This document shows, piece by piece, positions 29,855 through 40,720 of a stretch of 64,000 nt of DNA. A program made the position numbers and the translations under genes. This stretch comes from Enterobacteriaceae bacterium RIT714 (lineage in GTDB: Bacteria; Pseudomonadota; Gammaproteobacteria; Enterobacterales; Enterobacteriaceae), in assembly GCA_009668015.1 (NCBI GenBank), contig WJYB01000008.1, positions 124,001 to 188,000 on the forward strand, in the 5' to 3' direction. Positions within the stretch are counted from its first letter, which is position 1. Every line of letters starts with the position of its first letter. Under the pieces are notes generated by a model. That model was given only the letters and a program-made list of their open reading frames with translations, made no database searches and had not been told where the DNA came from.

Positions 29855-30610
29855 CCGACCTTTAAGCCACTGCCAGAGTCGCCCAAGTGTTTCATAGCCT
29901 ACGCGATCGCTGTGCATCAGCCATACTGGTGACGGGATCGCGCGTTCCCACGGGTTGAGTGGGGCATCTATCGCCAGCTGGTTAGCTGGCGCAGGTAACG
30001 GATGCAACCCGGCCTGTTCAAAGAAAATCATTGCTCGCGGTAAATGTGAAGCGGATGTCACCAGCAGGAAAGGGGCGTCGCCGATGGCCTGTTTCACGGC
30101 CGCAGCTTCTTCTTCCGTATCTTTTGGGCTGTCGAGCGTGATAATCGCCGATCGCGGAACACCGAGCGATTCCGCCACGCGCGCGCCCGCTTCAGCCGTG
30201 CTCACTGGATTAGTTTTTGCCGCTGCGCCCGTAAAAATCATCGTTGATCCTGGATTCGCCAGCCACAGACGAATGCCCTCGTTGAGGCGCGGAAGACTGT
30301 TATTGATCAAGTTTGAACTGGGAGCCCATGAGGCGTCCCAGGTATAGCCGCCGCCGAGCACCACGATGTATGCCGCTTTTTGATTTCCCTGCCATGTCGG
30401 GTACTTATCTTCAATCGGGCGCAACAGTCCGTCAGCAACGGGCTGCAGACTTAACAGCAGCAGAATCAGCCATCCCGTCGTGATGACCAGTTTTCCACTT
30501 TTCTGAAAGCGGGTGAACCACACCAACAGCAGCCCCAATCCGATGAGCAGCAGCAGGAGAGGAAGGGGAAGCATCATGCCTCCGATATATTTTTTTAGGG
30601 TAAAAAGCAT
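29831..30610 (-). CDS. elyC: Envelope biogenesis factor ElyC (DUF218)
   Basis: Inner-membrane protein, 259 aa, formerly YcbC. Two N-terminal hydrophobic helices (about residues 12-30 and 37-55), then a periplasmic DUF218/SanA-like domain with VVLGGGYTWD, STAEAGARVAESLGVP and SASHLPRAMIFFEQAG. In E. coli it is needed for peptidoglycan synthesis at low temperature and is linked to undecaprenyl phosphate lipid carrier supply. It is divergent from cmoM (124-base gap) and convergent with ycbJ, overlapping it by 24 bases. Confidence 0.93.
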   Translation of the reverse strand: MLFTLKKYIGGMMLPLPLLLLLIGLGLLLVWFTRFQKSGKLVITTGWLILLLLSLQPVADGLLRPIEDKYPTWQGNQKAAYIVVLGGGYTWDASWAPSSNLINNSLPRLNEGIRLWLANPGSTMIFTGAAAKTNPVSTAEAGARVAESLGVPRSAIITLDSPKDTEEEAAAVKQAIGDAPFLLVTSASHLPRAMIFFEQAGLHPLPAPANQLAIDAPLNPWERAIPSPVWLMHSDRVGYETLGRLWQWLKGRSGEPGQK

Positions 30611-30734
30611 CCTTTTTGGTTCCTTTTTTAACCATACAGCAGGTGATTACACGCGATATTACACCAGAGAGGTTCATTCTCCGCGCGGGTGTGACAAAAT
30701 AGCGGTTTTGCTGCTAGCGGATGGAACTCTCCCA

Positions 30735-31514
30735 ATGCGGGATCGCAATTTTGATGACATCGCGGAAAAGTTTTCGCGGAACATTTACGGTACAACCAAG
30801 GGGCAGTTACGTCAGACGATCCTCTGGCAGGATCTCGACAACTTGCTTGCCGACCTGGGTGACCGAAAGTTGCGGGTTCTGGATGCAGGCGGCGGTGAAG
30901 GTCAGACGGCCATTTTGATGGCGCAGCGCGGCCATCACGTCACGCTTTGCGATCTTTCTGCGGAGATGGTTGCGCGAGCAAAACGCGCAGCTGAAGAGAA
31001 AGGTGTGAGCGAGAACATGCATTTTATACATTGCGCCGCTCAGGACATTGCGCAGCATTTGGAAACTCAGGTTGATCTGATATTGTTTCATGCTGTGCTG
31101 GAATGGGTTGCCGAGCCTCAGGACATGTTAAAAACGCTGTGGTCGGTGCTCTGCCCCGGCGGCGCATTGTCGCTGATGTTCTACAATGCAAACGGCCTGT
31201 TGATGCGCAACGTGCTGGTGGGCAATTTTGGCTATGTGCAGCAGGGAATGTATAAAAAGAAACGACGCACGCTTTCACCGGATTTTCCCCGCGACCCACA
31301 GCTGGTGTATGGATGGCTGGAGGCCATTGGCTGGGAGATCACCGGCAAAACGGGCGTAAGGGTGTTTCATGATTATCTGCGCGATAAACAAAAGCAGCAC
31401 GACTGTTTTGACGCCTTAACAGAAATAGAAACGCGGTATTGTCGCCAGGAGCCGTTTGTCAGCCTTGGCCGCTATATTCATGTCACCGCGCGCAAGCCGC
31501 AGATGCAAGGATAA
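30735..31514 (+). CDS. cmoM: tRNA 5-carboxymethoxyuridine methyltransferase CmoM (SmtA)
   Basis: SAM-dependent class I methyltransferase, 259 aa (E. coli 261). It methylates cmo5U34 to mcmo5U34 in some tRNAs. The SAM-binding VLDAGGGEGQTAI lies near residues 46-58 and the post-II segment HAVLEWVAEP near 112. I started at the ATG giving MRDRNFDDIAEKF, which aligns with E. coli; the open frame extends 222 bases upstream across the promoter and into elyC on the other strand, and this is not coding. It is the first gene of the mukFEB operon, 3 bases before mukF. Confidence 0.95.
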   Translation: MRDRNFDDIAEKFSRNIYGTTKGQLRQTILWQDLDNLLADLGDRKLRVLDAGGGEGQTAILMAQRGHHVTLCDLSAEMVARAKRAAEEKGVSENMHFIHCAAQDIAQHLETQVDLILFHAVLEWVAEPQDMLKTLWSVLCPGGALSLMFYNANGLLMRNVLVGNFGYVQQGMYKKKRRTLSPDFPRDPQLVYGWLEAIGWEITGKTGVRVFHDYLRDKQKQHDCFDALTEIETRYCRQEPFVSLGRYIHVTARKPQMQG

Positions 31515-31517
31515 CCT

Positions 31518-32840
31518 ATGAGTGAATTTTCCCAGACAGTCCCCGAACTGGTTGGCTGGGCCAGGAAAAACGATTTCTCCATCTCGCTGCCGGTCGACAG
31601 ACTTTCATTTCTGCTGGCGGTCGCCACGCTGAACGGCGAGCGTCTGGATGGAGAGATGAGCGAGGGTGAACTGGTGGACGCGTTCCGCCACGTCAGTGAT
31701 GCGTTTGAGCAAACCAGCGAAACCATTAACGTGCGTGCCAACAACGCGATCAACGATATGGTGCGTCAACGTCTGCTGAACCGCTTTACCAGCGAGCAGG
31801 CGGAAGGAAACGCCATTTATCGTCTGACGCCACTGGGCATCGGTATCACCGACTATTACATTCGCCAGCGCGAATTCTCCACGCTGCGCCTTTCCATGCA
31901 GCTGTCGATTGTCGCAGGCGAGTTGAAGCGCGCGGCGGATGCGGCGGACGAGAATGGCGATGAATTTCACTGGCATCGCAACGTCTATGCACCGCTGAAA
32001 TATTCAGTCGCAGAAATTTTCGACAGTATCGATCTCACCCAGCGTCTGATGGACGAGCAGCAGCAGCAGGTAAAAGACGATATCGCGCAACTGCTGAATA
32101 AAGACTGGCGTGCCGCTATCTCCAGCTGTGAACTGCTGTTGTCCGAAACCTCCGGTACGCTGCGAGAACTGCAGGACACGCTGGAAGCGGCGGGCGATAA
32201 ACTTCAGGCAAACCTGCTGCGCATTCAGGATGCGACCCTGGCGCACGACGATCTGCATTTTGTCGATCGTCTGGTGTTTGATCTGCAAAGCAAGCTCGAC
32301 CGTATTATCAGTTGGGGCCAGCAGTCGATCGATCTGTGGATTGGTTATGACCGTCACGTGCATAAATTTATCCGTACCGCCATTGATATGGATAAAAACC
32401 GGGTGTTCGCCCAGCGTCTGCGTCAGTCGGTACAAACTTATTTTGATGCGCCGTGGGCACTGACCTACGCCAACGCCGATCGTCTGCTGGATATGCGCGA
32501 CGAAGAGATGACGTTGCGCGATGAAGAGGTGACCGGTGAACTGCCACCGGATCTGGAGTTTGAAGAATTCAACGAAATTCGTGAACAACTTGCGGCCATG
32601 ATCGAAGAACAGCTGGCGGTCTATAAAACCAGACAAGTGCCGCTGGATCTCGGACTCGTGGTGCGAGACTATCTGGCGCAATATCCACGTGCGCGCCATT
32701 TCGATATTGCCCGCATCGTCGTCGACCAGGCCGTGCGTCTGGGCGTCGCGCAAGCAGATTTCACCGGACTGCCGCCGAAGTGGCAGCCGATTAACGATTA
32801 CGGAGCCAAGGTACAGGCGCATGTCATTGACAAATATTGA
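31518..32840 (+). CDS. mukF: Chromosome partition protein MukF (kleisin)
   Basis: 440 aa, equal to E. coli. N-terminal winged-helix dimerisation domain (about 1-120), helical middle region, and a C-terminal winged helix that binds the MukB heads; the acidic linker [21 protein letters not shown] lies near residue 330. It bridges two MukB heads and binds MukE in the condensin complex. Its last 20 bases overlap the mukE start. Confidence 0.97.
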   Translation: MSEFSQTVPELVGWARKNDFSISLPVDRLSFLLAVATLNGERLDGEMSEGELVDAFRHVSDAFEQTSETINVRANNAINDMVRQRLLNRFTSEQAEGNAIYRLTPLGIGITDYYIRQREFSTLRLSMQLSIVAGELKRAADAADENGDEFHWHRNVYAPLKYSVAEIFDSIDLTQRLMDEQQQQVKDDIAQLLNKDWRAAISSCELLLSETSGTLRELQDTLEAAGDKLQANLLRIQDATLAHDDLHFVDRLVFDLQSKLDRIISWGQQSIDLWIGYDRHVHKFIRTAIDMDKNRVFAQRLRQSVQTYFDAPWALTYANADRLLDMRDEEMTLRDEEVTGELPPDLEFEEFNEIREQLAAMIEEQLAVYKTRQVPLDLGLVVRDYLAQYPRARHFDIARIVVDQAVRLGVAQADFTGLPPKWQPINDYGAKVQAHVIDKY

Positions 32841-33525
32841 ACAAGTGATGCCAGCCAAACTGGCCCAGGCGCTGGCAAATCCGTTATTTCCGGCGCTGGA
32901 CAGCCAGCTGCGTGCCGGTCGTCACATTGGTCTTGACGAGCTGGACAACCACGCTTTTCTGATGGACTTCCAGGAATATCTGGAAGAGTTTTACGCCCGC
33001 TATAACGTCGAACTGATTCGCGCACCAGAAGGTTTCTTCTACCTGCGTCCGCGTTCCACCACGTTAATCCCGCGTTCCGTTTTATCTGAACTGGACATGA
33101 TGGTCGGCAAAATTCTTTGCTATCTCTATCTGAGCCCGGAGCGTCTGGCCAACGAAGGTATCTTCACGCAGCAAGAGCTCTACGATGAGCTGTTGAGCCT
33201 GGCGGATGAAGGTAAGTTGCTGAAACTGGTGAACAACCGTTCTACCGGTTCGGATCTGGATCGCCAGAAGCTCCAGGAAAAAGTGCGCTCTTCCCTGAAC
33301 CGCCTGCGTCGTCTGGGCATGGTCTGGTTTATGGGCCATGACAGCAGCAAATTCCGCATTACCGAATCGGTGTTCCGCTTCGGTGCGGATGTGCGTACGG
33401 GTGACGATCCGCGTGAAGCGCAGCTGCGCATGATTCGCGACGGTGAAGCTATGCCGGTAGAAAACCATTTGCAGCTCAATGATGAGCATGAAGACAATCA
33501 GCCGGATAGCGGGGAGGAAGAGTAA
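32821..33525 (+). CDS. mukE: Chromosome partition protein MukE
   Basis: Kite subunit of the MukBEF condensin, 234 aa with the start giving [14 protein letters not shown], inside the mukF end. A later ATG (VMPAKL) would give 225 aa, an older annotation. Two winged-helix domains are expected; the C-terminus is acidic ([13 protein letters not shown]). The frame is open further upstream inside mukF, but conserved sequence starts only here. Its stop shares one base with the mukB ATG. Confidence 0.96.
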   Translation: MSLTNIEQVMPAKLAQALANPLFPALDSQLRAGRHIGLDELDNHAFLMDFQEYLEEFYARYNVELIRAPEGFFYLRPRSTTLIPRSVLSELDMMVGKILCYLYLSPERLANEGIFTQQELYDELLSLADEGKLLKLVNNRSTGSDLDRQKLQEKVRSSLNRLRRLGMVWFMGHDSSKFRITESVFRFGADVRTGDDPREAQLRMIRDGEAMPVENHLQLNDEHEDNQPDSGEEE

Positions 33526-36500
33526 TGATTGAACGCGGTAAATTTCGCTCACTAACGCTGATTAACTGGAACGGCTTCTTTGCCCGAACCTTCGATCTGG
33601 ATGAGCTGGTCACCACGCTCTCCGGCGGTAACGGGGCGGGTAAATCCACCACCATGGCGGCGTTCGTGACGGCGCTGATCCCCGATTTAACCCTGCTGCA
33701 TTTCCGTAACACCACTGAAGCGGGCGCAACAAGCGGTTCCCGTGATAAAGGTCTGCACGGTAAGCTGAAAGCGGGCGTCTGTTATTCGGTTCTGGACGTG
33801 ATTAACTCGCGTCACCAGCGCGTGGTGGTTGGTGTGCGTCTGCAACAAGTGGCAGGCCGTGACCGAAAAGTCGACATCAAACCGTTCGCTATCCAGGGGC
33901 TGCCAACCTCCGTTCAGCCAACCGCGCTGTTGACGGAAACGCTCAACGAGCGTCAGGCTCGCGTGCTGACGCTTCAGGAGCTAAAAGACAAACTCGAAGA
34001 GATTGAAGGCGTTCAGTTTAAACAGTTCAACTCGATCACCGATTACCACTCGCTGATGTTCGATCTGGGCGTTGTGGCGCGCCGCCTACGCACTGCGTCT
34101 GACCGTAGCAAATACTATCGCCTGATTGAAGCCTCGCTGTATGGCGGTATTTCCAGCGCGATCACTCGCTCACTTCGTGATTATCTGTTGCCGGAAAACA
34201 GCGGCGTGCGCAAAGCCTTCCAGGACATGGAAGCGGCCCTGCGCGAAAACCGGATGACGCTGGAAGCGATTCGTGTCACCCAGTCTGACCGTGACCTGTT
34301 TAAGCATTTGATCAGCGAAGCCACCAACTACGTGGCCGCAGACTATATGCGACACGCCAACGAGCGTCGTATCCATCTGGATAAAGCGCTGGAGTATCGC
34401 CGCGAACTTTTCACCTCGCGCAAACAGCTGGTGGCCGAGCAGTACAAACACGTTGAGATGGCGCGTGAACTGGGCGAACACAACGGTGCAGAAGGCGATC
34501 TGGAAGCTGATTATCAGGCGGCCAGCGATCATCTGAACCTGGTTCAGACCGCACTGCGTCAGCAGGAAAAAATCGAGCGCTACGAAGCGGATCTCGATGA
34601 GCTGCAAATTCGTCTTGAAGAACAAAACGAAGTCGTGGCCGAAGCCGTCGATAAACAGGAAGAGAACGAAGCTCGTGCCGACGCCGCAGAGCTGGAAGTG
34701 GATGAGCTGAAAAACCAGCTTGCCGACTACCAGCAGGCGCTGGATGTCCAGCAGACGCGGGCGATTCAGTACACCCAGGCCCTGCAGGCCTTGCAGCGTG
34801 CCAAAGAGCTGTGTCACCTTCCGGATTTGACCCCGGAAAGCGCCGACGAGTGGCTGGAAACCTTCCAGGCAAAAGAACAAGAAGCGACGGAGAAATTGCT
34901 CTCCCTCGATCAGAAAATGAGTGTGGCGCAGGCCGCGCACAGTCAGTTTGAACAGGCGTACCAGTTGGTCGCGGCGATCAACGGCCCTCTGGCGCGAAGC
35001 GATGCCTGGGAAGTGGCGCGCGAGTTGCTGCGTGACGGCGTGAATCAGCGCCACCTGGCGGAACAGGTCCAGCCGCTGCGTATGCGCCTGAACGAGCTGG
35101 AACAGCGTCTGCGTGAGCAGCAGGAGGCCGAGCGTCTGCTGGCTGAGTTCTGCAAACGTCATGGGAAGAATGTCGACATCGACGATCTGGAAACGCTGCA
35201 TCAGGAGCTGGAAGCGCGTATCGCTTCGCTGTCTGACAGTGTCTCCAGCGCCAGCGAGCAGCGGATGACGCTGCGGCAGGAACTGGAGCAGCTTCAGTCC
35301 CGCACTCAAACCCTGCTGCAGCGTGCCCCAGTCTGGTTAGCCGCGCAAAGCAGTCTGAATCAGCTCAGCGAGCAGTGCGGTGAAGAGTTTGAATCCAGCC
35401 AGGATGTCACTGAATATCTGCAACAATTACTCGAGCGCGAGCGCGAAGCCATCGTGGAACGCGACGAAGTGGGTACGCGTAAACGTATCGTTGACGAGGA
35501 AATTGAACGCTTAAGCCAGCCAGGCGGCGCTGAAGATGCCCGTCTTAATGCGCTGGCGGAACGTTTTGGTGGCGTGCTGCTGTCCGAAATTTACGACGAC
35601 GTTAGTCTTGAAGATGCCCCTTACTTCTCAGCGCTGTATGGCCCGTCGCGTCATGCGATTGTGGTTCCGGATCTCTCGCTGATTGCCGAACAACTGGAAG
35701 GTCTCGAAGATTGCCCGGAAGATCTCTATCTGATCGAAGGGGATCCGCAGTCCTTTGACGATAGTGTCTTCACCGTGGATGAGCTGGAAAAAGCGGTGGT
35801 CGTCAAAGTTGCCGATCGCCAGTGGCGTTACTCGCGCTTCCCAACGCTGCCGCTGTTTGGGCGCGCAGCGCGTGAAAACCGTATCGAAAGCCTGCACGCC
35901 GAACGTGAAACCTTGTCAGAGCGGTATGCGACGCTGTCATTTGACGTGCAAAAAACGCAGCGCTTACACCAGGCGTTTAGTCGCTTTATCGGCAGCCACG
36001 TTGCGGTGGCGTTTGAGGCCGATCCTGAAGCCGAGATTCGCAAGCTCAACACCCGTCGTGGTGAACTTGAGCGCGCCCTGAGCAATCATGAAAATGATAA
36101 TCAGCAGAGCCGCGTACAGTTTGAACAGGCGAAAGAGGGCGTCGCTGCCCTGAACCGTATCCTGCCGCGTCTGAATCTGCTGGGTGACGAAACGCTGGCC
36201 GATCGCGTGGATGAAATCCAGGAACGCCTGGATGAAGCGCAGGAAGCGGCCCGCTTTGTGCAGCAGCACGGGAATCAACTGGCGAAGCTGGAGCCGGTGC
36301 TGTCGGTTCTGCAAAGCGATCCGGAACAGTATGAGCAGTTGAAAGAAGATTATGCGTACTCGCAGCAGATGCAGCGTGATGCGCGTCAGCAGGCGTTTGC
36401 GCTGACGGAAGTGGTCCAGCGTCGCGCTCACTTTGGCTACAGCGATTCGGCAGAAATGCTGAGCGGTAATAGCGATCTGAACGAAAAACTGCGCCAGCGT

Positions 36501-37973
36501 CTGGAGCAAGCGGAAGCGGAACGTAGCCGTACCCGTGAAGCTCTGCGCAGCCACGCGGCACAGTTGGGCCAGTACAATCAGGTTCTGGCGTCGCTGAAAA
36601 GCTCATTTGATACCAAGAAAGAGCTCTTAACCGATCTGCATAAAGAGTTGCAGGATATCGGCGTTCGCGCGGACAGCGGGGCAGAAGAGCGTGCACGAAT
36701 TCGTCGCGACGAACTCCATAGCCAGTTGAGCAATAACCGCGCACGTCGTCATCAGCTGGAAAAAGCCCTGACGCTGTGCGAGGCGGAGATGGATAACCTG
36801 ACCCGTCGTCTGCGCAAGCTGGAGCGTGATTATCATGAGATGCGCGAACAGGTTGTCAGCGCGAAAGCGGGCTGGTGTGCCGTAATGCGCATGGTGAAAG
36901 ACAACGGCGTCGAGCGTCGTCTGCATCGCCGCGAGCTGGCCTATCTTTCCGGTGATGAACTGCGCTCTATGTCGGATAAGGCGTTGGGTGCGCTGCGTCT
37001 CGCGGTGGCGGATAATGAACATCTGCGCGATGTACTGCGTATGTCTGAAGATCCAAAACGTCCGGAGCGTAAAATTCAGTTCTTCGTGGCGGTTTATCAG
37101 CACCTGCGTGAACGTATCCGCCAGGACATTATCCGTACTGACGATCCGGTTGAAGCGATCGAACAGATGGAGATTGAACTGGGACGCCTGACGGAAGAGT
37201 TGACGTCTCGTGAGCAGAAGCTGGCGATCAGCTCCCGCAGCGTGGCGAACATTATTCGCAAAACGATCCAGCGCGAGCAGAACCGCATCCGCATGCTAAA
37301 CCAGGGCCTGCAAAGTGTTTCGTTCGGCCAGGTGAACAGCGTGCGTCTGAACGTCAACGTTCGCGAAGCGCACGCCACATTACTGGATGTTCTTTCTGAA
37401 CAGCACGAGCAGCATCAGGATCTGTTCAACAGCAATCGTCTGTCCTTCTCCGAAGCGCTGGCGAAGCTGTATCAGCGCCTCAATCCGCAGATTGACATGG
37501 GACAACGTACGCCGCAAACCATCGGTGAAGAGCTACTCGATTACCGTAACTATCTGGAAATGGAAGTTGAGGTTAACCGTGGCTCTGACGGCTGGCTGCG
37601 AGCGGAATCCGGTGCATTGTCGACCGGTGAAGCGATTGGTACCGGTATGTCAATTCTGGTGATGGTCGTGCAGAGCTGGGAAGATGAAGCGCGTCGTTTG
37701 CGTGGCAAGGATATCTCGCCGTGCCGTCTGCTGTTCCTCGATGAAGCCGCTCGTCTGGATGCCCGCTCTATCGCAACGTTGTTTGAGCTTTGCGATCGCC
37801 TGGATATGCAGTTGATTATTGCCGCACCGGAGAACATCAGTCCTGAGAAAGGGACGACGTACAAACTTGTGCGTAAAGTCTTCCAGAATACCGAACACGT
37901 TCATGTGGTTGGGCTGCGCGGTTTTGCTCCGCAACCGCCCGAGTCGTTGCCGGGAACGGCTGACGCTTCTTAA
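33525..37973 (+). CDS. mukB: Chromosome partition protein MukB (SMC-like)
   Basis: Large SMC-like ATPase, 1482 aa (E. coli 1486). Walker A is GGNGAGKST at about residues 34-42, the ABC signature [15 protein letters not shown] is near 1365 and Walker [12 protein letters not shown] is near 1405. Between lie long coiled coils rich in Glu, Gln, Leu and Arg, interrupted by the hinge (about 640-800, with [14 protein letters not shown]), which in E. coli binds topoisomerase IV. It forms the dimeric core of MukBEF that organises the chromosome. Last gene of cmoM-mukFEB, followed by a terminator. Confidence 0.98.
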   Translation: MIERGKFRSLTLINWNGFFARTFDLDELVTTLSGGNGAGKSTTMAAFVTALIPDLTLLHFRNTTEAGATSGSRDKGLHGKLKAGVCYSVLDVINSRHQRVVVGVRLQQVAGRDRKVDIKPFAIQGLPTSVQPTALLTETLNERQARVLTLQELKDKLEEIEGVQFKQFNSITDYHSLMFDLGVVARRLRTASDRSKYYRLIEASLYGGISSAITRSLRDYLLPENSGVRKAFQDMEAALRENRMTLEAIRVTQSDRDLFKHLISEATNYVAADYMRHANERRIHLDKALEYRRELFTSRKQLVAEQYKHVEMARELGEHNGAEGDLEADYQAASDHLNLVQTALRQQEKIERYEADLDELQIRLEEQNEVVAEAVDKQEENEARADAAELEVDELKNQLADYQQALDVQQTRAIQYTQALQALQRAKELCHLPDLTPESADEWLETFQAKEQEATEKLLSLDQKMSVAQAAHSQFEQAYQLVAAINGPLARSDAWEVARELLRDGVNQRHLAEQVQPLRMRLNELEQRLREQQEAERLLAEFCKRHGKNVDIDDLETLHQELEARIASLSDSVSSASEQRMTLRQELEQLQSRTQTLLQRAPVWLAAQSSLNQLSEQCGEEFESSQDVTEYLQQLLEREREAIVERDEVGTRKRIVDEEIERLSQPGGAEDARLNALAERFGGVLLSEIYDDVSLEDAPYFSALYGPSRHAIVVPDLSLIAEQLEGLEDCPEDLYLIEGDPQSFDDSVFTVDELEKAVVVKVADRQWRYSRFPTLPLFGRAARENRIESLHAERETLSERYATLSFDVQKTQRLHQAFSRFIGSHVAVAFEADPEAEIRKLNTRRGELERALSNHENDNQQSRVQFEQAKEGVAALNRILPRLNLLGDETLADRVDEIQERLDEAQEAARFVQQHGNQLAKLEPVLSVLQSDPEQYEQLKEDYAYSQQMQRDARQQAFALTEVVQRRAHFGYSDSAEMLSGNSDLNEKLRQRLEQAEAERSRTREALRSHAAQLGQYNQVLASLKSSFDTKKELLTDLHKELQDIGVRADSGAEERARIRRDELHSQLSNNRARRHQLEKALTLCEAEMDNLTRRLRKLERDYHEMREQVVSAKAGWCAVMRMVKDNGVERRLHRRELAYLSGDELRSMSDKALGALRLAVADNEHLRDVLRMSEDPKRPERKIQFFVAVYQHLRERIRQDIIRTDDPVEAIEQMEIELGRLTEELTSREQKLAISSRSVANIIRKTIQREQNRIRMLNQGLQSVSFGQVNSVRLNVNVREAHATLLDVLSEQHEQHQDLFNSNRLSFSEALAKLYQRLNPQIDMGQRTPQTIGEELLDYRNYLEMEVEVNRGSDGWLRAESGALSTGEAIGTGMSILVMVVQSWEDEARRLRGKDISPCRLLFLDEAARLDARSIATLFELCDRLDMQLIIAAPENISPEKGTTYKLVRKVFQNTEHVHVVGLRGFAPQPPESLPGTADAS

Positions 37974-37985
37974 CGCGTTTTGATG

Positions 37986-38017
37986 AAAAGGGCGGCACAA
38001 GGGTGCTGCCCTTTTTA
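37986..38017 (+). terminator. cmoM-mukFEB terminator
   Basis: AAAAGGGCGGCAC pairs with GTGCTGCCCTTTT (one G-U) around AAGG, then T and further T-rich bases. Strong. Confidence 0.92.
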
Positions 38018-38049
38018 TTTGCTTAACTTGTGGGTGTGGCTGCGTTATC

Positions 38050-38064
38050 TTTAAACTTCTTTAC
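38050..38064 (-). promoter_or_regulatory. CpxR-type box upstream of ldtD
   Basis: On the minus strand the sequence reads GTAAA-N5-TTAAA, one mismatch from the CpxR consensus GTAAA-N5-GTAAA. It is centred about 50 bases before a predicted start near 38108, set by TATACT at 38096-38101, which lacks a good -35. ldtD is Cpx-activated in E. coli, and this is the arrangement of an activator-dependent promoter. Confidence 0.6.
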
Positions 38065-38154
38065 ATAAGGTCAGGCAGTTACGTGTAGGCCTTTCTATAC
38101 TGAAGAAAAGCCCCGGTGTTGTGGGCAGGTCGTAAACCAAACAGGGGGCAAGGG

Positions 38155-39978
38155 ATGTTGCTAAAGAAAATTCGTGGTCGTCAGCTATCCGCAGTGAGCG
38201 TGTGTCTGGCGTTAATATTTGCTCCGCTGTTTACTGCTCAGGCCGATGAGCCTGAAGTGGTGCCGGTTGACAGTTCCGCTACGATGGGGGCACAGCCGAC
38301 GTCGCTGTCGCAACCCTTAGAACAGTCCTCCGCTACCGCCATCATGGCCGGCATACAACCGTTGCCCGCTGATGTGAATACCGAAACGCTGCGCCAGCAG
38401 CTGCAATCCGGGCTGCCGTCTGGCTATTCGCCTGTCTATCTCAACCAGTTGACTCTCCTGTACGCGGCACGCGACATGAAACCGATGTGGGATAACCGTG
38501 ATGCCGTGCGGGCATTCCAGCAGCAGCTGGCTGAAGTTGCTATCGCTGGTTTCCAGCCGCAGTTTACGGCATGGGTCGAGCTGTTGACCGATCCCACCGT
38601 GACAGGTACGGCGAGAGACGTGGTCCTCTCGGATGCCATGATGGGTTATCTGCATTTTGTCGCGGGTATTCCGGTCTATGGCAATCGCTGGTTGTACAGT
38701 GAAAAACCGTACAAACTGGCAACACCGGCACTCTCTGTGATTAATCAGTGGCAAGTCGCATTGGATCAGGGAACGCTACCGCGTTTTATCGCCAGCCTTG
38801 CGCCAGCGCATCCGCAATATGCCACGATGCATCAGTCGCTGCTGACGCTGGTGGCCGATACCCGACCGTGGCCACAGCTCAGAAGTACCACAACGCTTCG
38901 TCCGGGTCAGTGGAGCAGTGATGTTCCCGCCTTGCGCGAAATCCTCCGGCGTTCCGGCGTTTCCGATAAAGAACCGAAAATCGCGCTTCCAGGCGATGAT
39001 CCGCAAAGCGTGGTTGTCAGTCCTTCTGCTCCACCGTTAAAGAAAAAAACAGCTATCGCTGCCGATAAGCCCGCAGCTTACGATCGCGAGCTGGTGGCGG
39101 CGGTGAAAGCCTTCCAGTCTGCACAGGGGTTAGGCGCGGATGGTGTGATTGGCGCGTCAACCCGCGACTGGCTGAATGTCTCGCCGGCGCAGCGAGCGGG
39201 TGTGCTGGCGTTGAATATTCAGCGTTTGCGTCTGCTCCCCGGGACATTATCAACAGGCATTATGGTTAACATTCCGGCCTATTCGCTGGTCTATTACCAA
39301 AACGGGAGTGAGGTGCTGGCATCGCGGGTGATTGTTGGGCGGCCGGACAGAAAAACGCCGATGATGAGCAGTGCGTTGAACAACGTGGTGGTTAATCCAC
39401 CGTGGAATGTCCCGCCGACGCTGGCGCGCAAAGATATTTTGCCGAAGGTCTGGAACGACCCCGGTTATCTGGAACGACACGGTTATACCGTAATGCGGGG
39501 CTGGAACAGTAACCAGGCCATCGATCCGTATCAGGTCGACTGGTCGACGATTACGCCATCTAATTTGCCTTTCCGCTTCCAGCAGGCGCCGGGTGTACAT
39601 AACTCGTTGGGACGCTATAAGTTTAATATGCCGAGTTCGGATGCCATCTATTTGCACGATACACCAAACCATAACCTGTTCCAGAAAGATGCCAGAGCGC
39701 TGAGTTCAGGCTGTGTTCGCGTAAATAAAGCATCGGAGCTGGCGAATATGCTGCTGGGTGATGCGGGGTGGAACGATACGCGTATCTCTGATGCGCTGAA
39801 AGAAGGGAATACCCGCTACGTGAATATCCGGCAAAATATTCCGGTTAATCTTTACTACCTGACCGCGTTTGTTGGCGATGACGGGCGTACCCAATATCGT
39901 ACAGATATTTACAATTACGATCTCACGGCGCGATCCGGTGCACAAATTTTGTCAAAAGCTGAACAATTAATCAGGTAA
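38155..39978 (+). CDS. ldtD: L,D-transpeptidase LdtD (YcbB)
   Basis: Forms 3-3 (mDAP-mDAP) peptidoglycan cross-links in the periplasm; 607 aa (E. coli 615). The N-terminal signal-like helix ends near FTAQADE, a peptidoglycan-binding_1 domain lies near residues 310-355 ([20 protein letters not shown]), and the YkuD catalytic domain carries HDTPNHNLF and the active-site Cys in [11 protein letters not shown] at about residue 520. I chose the ATG after GGGGGCAAGG; an in-frame GTG 39 bases upstream has no conservation. In E. coli it supports envelope repair and beta-lactam tolerance. A CpxR-type box lies upstream. Confidence 0.95.
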   Translation: MLLKKIRGRQLSAVSVCLALIFAPLFTAQADEPEVVPVDSSATMGAQPTSLSQPLEQSSATAIMAGIQPLPADVNTETLRQQLQSGLPSGYSPVYLNQLTLLYAARDMKPMWDNRDAVRAFQQQLAEVAIAGFQPQFTAWVELLTDPTVTGTARDVVLSDAMMGYLHFVAGIPVYGNRWLYSEKPYKLATPALSVINQWQVALDQGTLPRFIASLAPAHPQYATMHQSLLTLVADTRPWPQLRSTTTLRPGQWSSDVPALREILRRSGVSDKEPKIALPGDDPQSVVVSPSAPPLKKKTAIAADKPAAYDRELVAAVKAFQSAQGLGADGVIGASTRDWLNVSPAQRAGVLALNIQRLRLLPGTLSTGIMVNIPAYSLVYYQNGSEVLASRVIVGRPDRKTPMMSSALNNVVVNPPWNVPPTLARKDILPKVWNDPGYLERHGYTVMRGWNSNQAIDPYQVDWSTITPSNLPFRFQQAPGVHNSLGRYKFNMPSSDAIYLHDTPNHNLFQKDARALSSGCVRVNKASELANMLLGDAGWNDTRISDALKEGNTRYVNIRQNIPVNLYYLTAFVGDDGRTQYRTDIYNYDLTARSGAQILSKAEQLIR

Positions 39979-40077
39979 ATGAAGTAGTTCGGGAAAATTG
40001 ATTGTCGTAAGTTATGGTGAATAGGGGGCGATATCGCTACAAGCCCCGTATTTGCTGGGGTTGGGCGTCTTGACGCA

Positions 40078-40089
40078 GGCTAGCTAGCC
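40078..40089. other. 12-base perfect palindrome GGCTAGCTAGCC
   Basis: A perfect palindrome with two CTAG tetranucleotides, which are rare in enterobacterial DNA, in the ldtD-mepK gap about 65 bases before mepK. A TTGACG lies just upstream. It could be a binding site, but it does not fit the TrpR operator spacing and I do not recognise it. Confidence 0.4.
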
Positions 40090-40153
40090 AGTTAATGTGC
40101 CCTTCGTGCGCTAAGCATATTTACGATAACATTGACCTGTAGACCTGATTATC

Positions 40154-40705
40154 ATGGACAAATTTGACGCTAATCGCCGCAAGCTGCTGGCGTTAGGTGG
40201 TGTTGCGCTCGGCGCAGCGGCCATCTTGCCGACGCCAGCATTTGCCACCCTCTCGACACCTCGTCCGCGTATTTTAACGCTCAATAACCTTCACACTGGT
40301 GAGAAGTTGAAGGCGGAGTTTTTCGATGGCAGAGGCTATATTCAGGATGAATTAGCAAGACTCAACCATTTCTTCCGTGATTACCGCGCGAATAAAATAA
40401 AAGCCATCGACCCTGGATTGTTTGATCAGCTTTTCCGTCTTCAGGGCCTGCTGGGAACCCGCAGGCCTGTTCAGCTCGTTTCCGGTTATCGCTCTGTTGA
40501 TACCAATAATGAACTGCGCGCCCACAGCCGTGGGGTAGCCAAAAAAAGCTATCACACTAAAGGACAGGCGATGGATTTTCACATCGAAGGCGTTTCATTA
40601 GCCAATATTCGCAAAGCTGCGTTATCTATGCGCGCAGGTGGTGTAGGATATTACCCACGTAGTAACTTTGTGCATATTGATACCGGGCCAACAAGGCACT
40701 GGTAA
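40154..40705 (+). CDS. mepK: Murein endopeptidase MepK (YcbK)
   Basis: 183 aa (E. coli 182). Tat-type signal NRRKLLALGG at residues 7-16, then a hydrophobic stretch ending at ATPAFA-like TPAFATL. The mature part is a peptidase M15/LAS-type zinc domain: SGYRS, HTKGQAMDFHIEG (zinc His and Asp) and FVHIDTG (second zinc His). In E. coli it cleaves both 4-3 and 3-3 cross-links, and so opposes the neighbouring LdtD. The ribosome site before ATG is poor (CCTGATTATC). It is 15 bases from gloC. Confidence 0.94.
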   Translation: MDKFDANRRKLLALGGVALGAAAILPTPAFATLSTPRPRILTLNNLHTGEKLKAEFFDGRGYIQDELARLNHFFRDYRANKIKAIDPGLFDQLFRLQGLLGTRRPVQLVSGYRSVDTNNELRAHSRGVAKKSYHTKGQAMDFHIEGVSLANIRKAALSMRAGGVGYYPRSNFVHIDTGPTRHW

Positions 40706-40720
40706 TAATGAAGGAGCAGT

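Noticed and set aside
30513..30734. N-terminal extension of cmoM by 74 codons
   Set aside because: It runs over the divergent elyC start and the intergenic promoter; similarity to known CmoM begins at MRDRNFDDIAEKF.
34170..35309. 379-codon open frame opposite mukB, and a similar one opposite rlmL (58709-59734)
   Set aside because: They mirror the strong E/L/Q-rich coiled-coil or ordinary codon pattern of the sense gene; no conserved domain.
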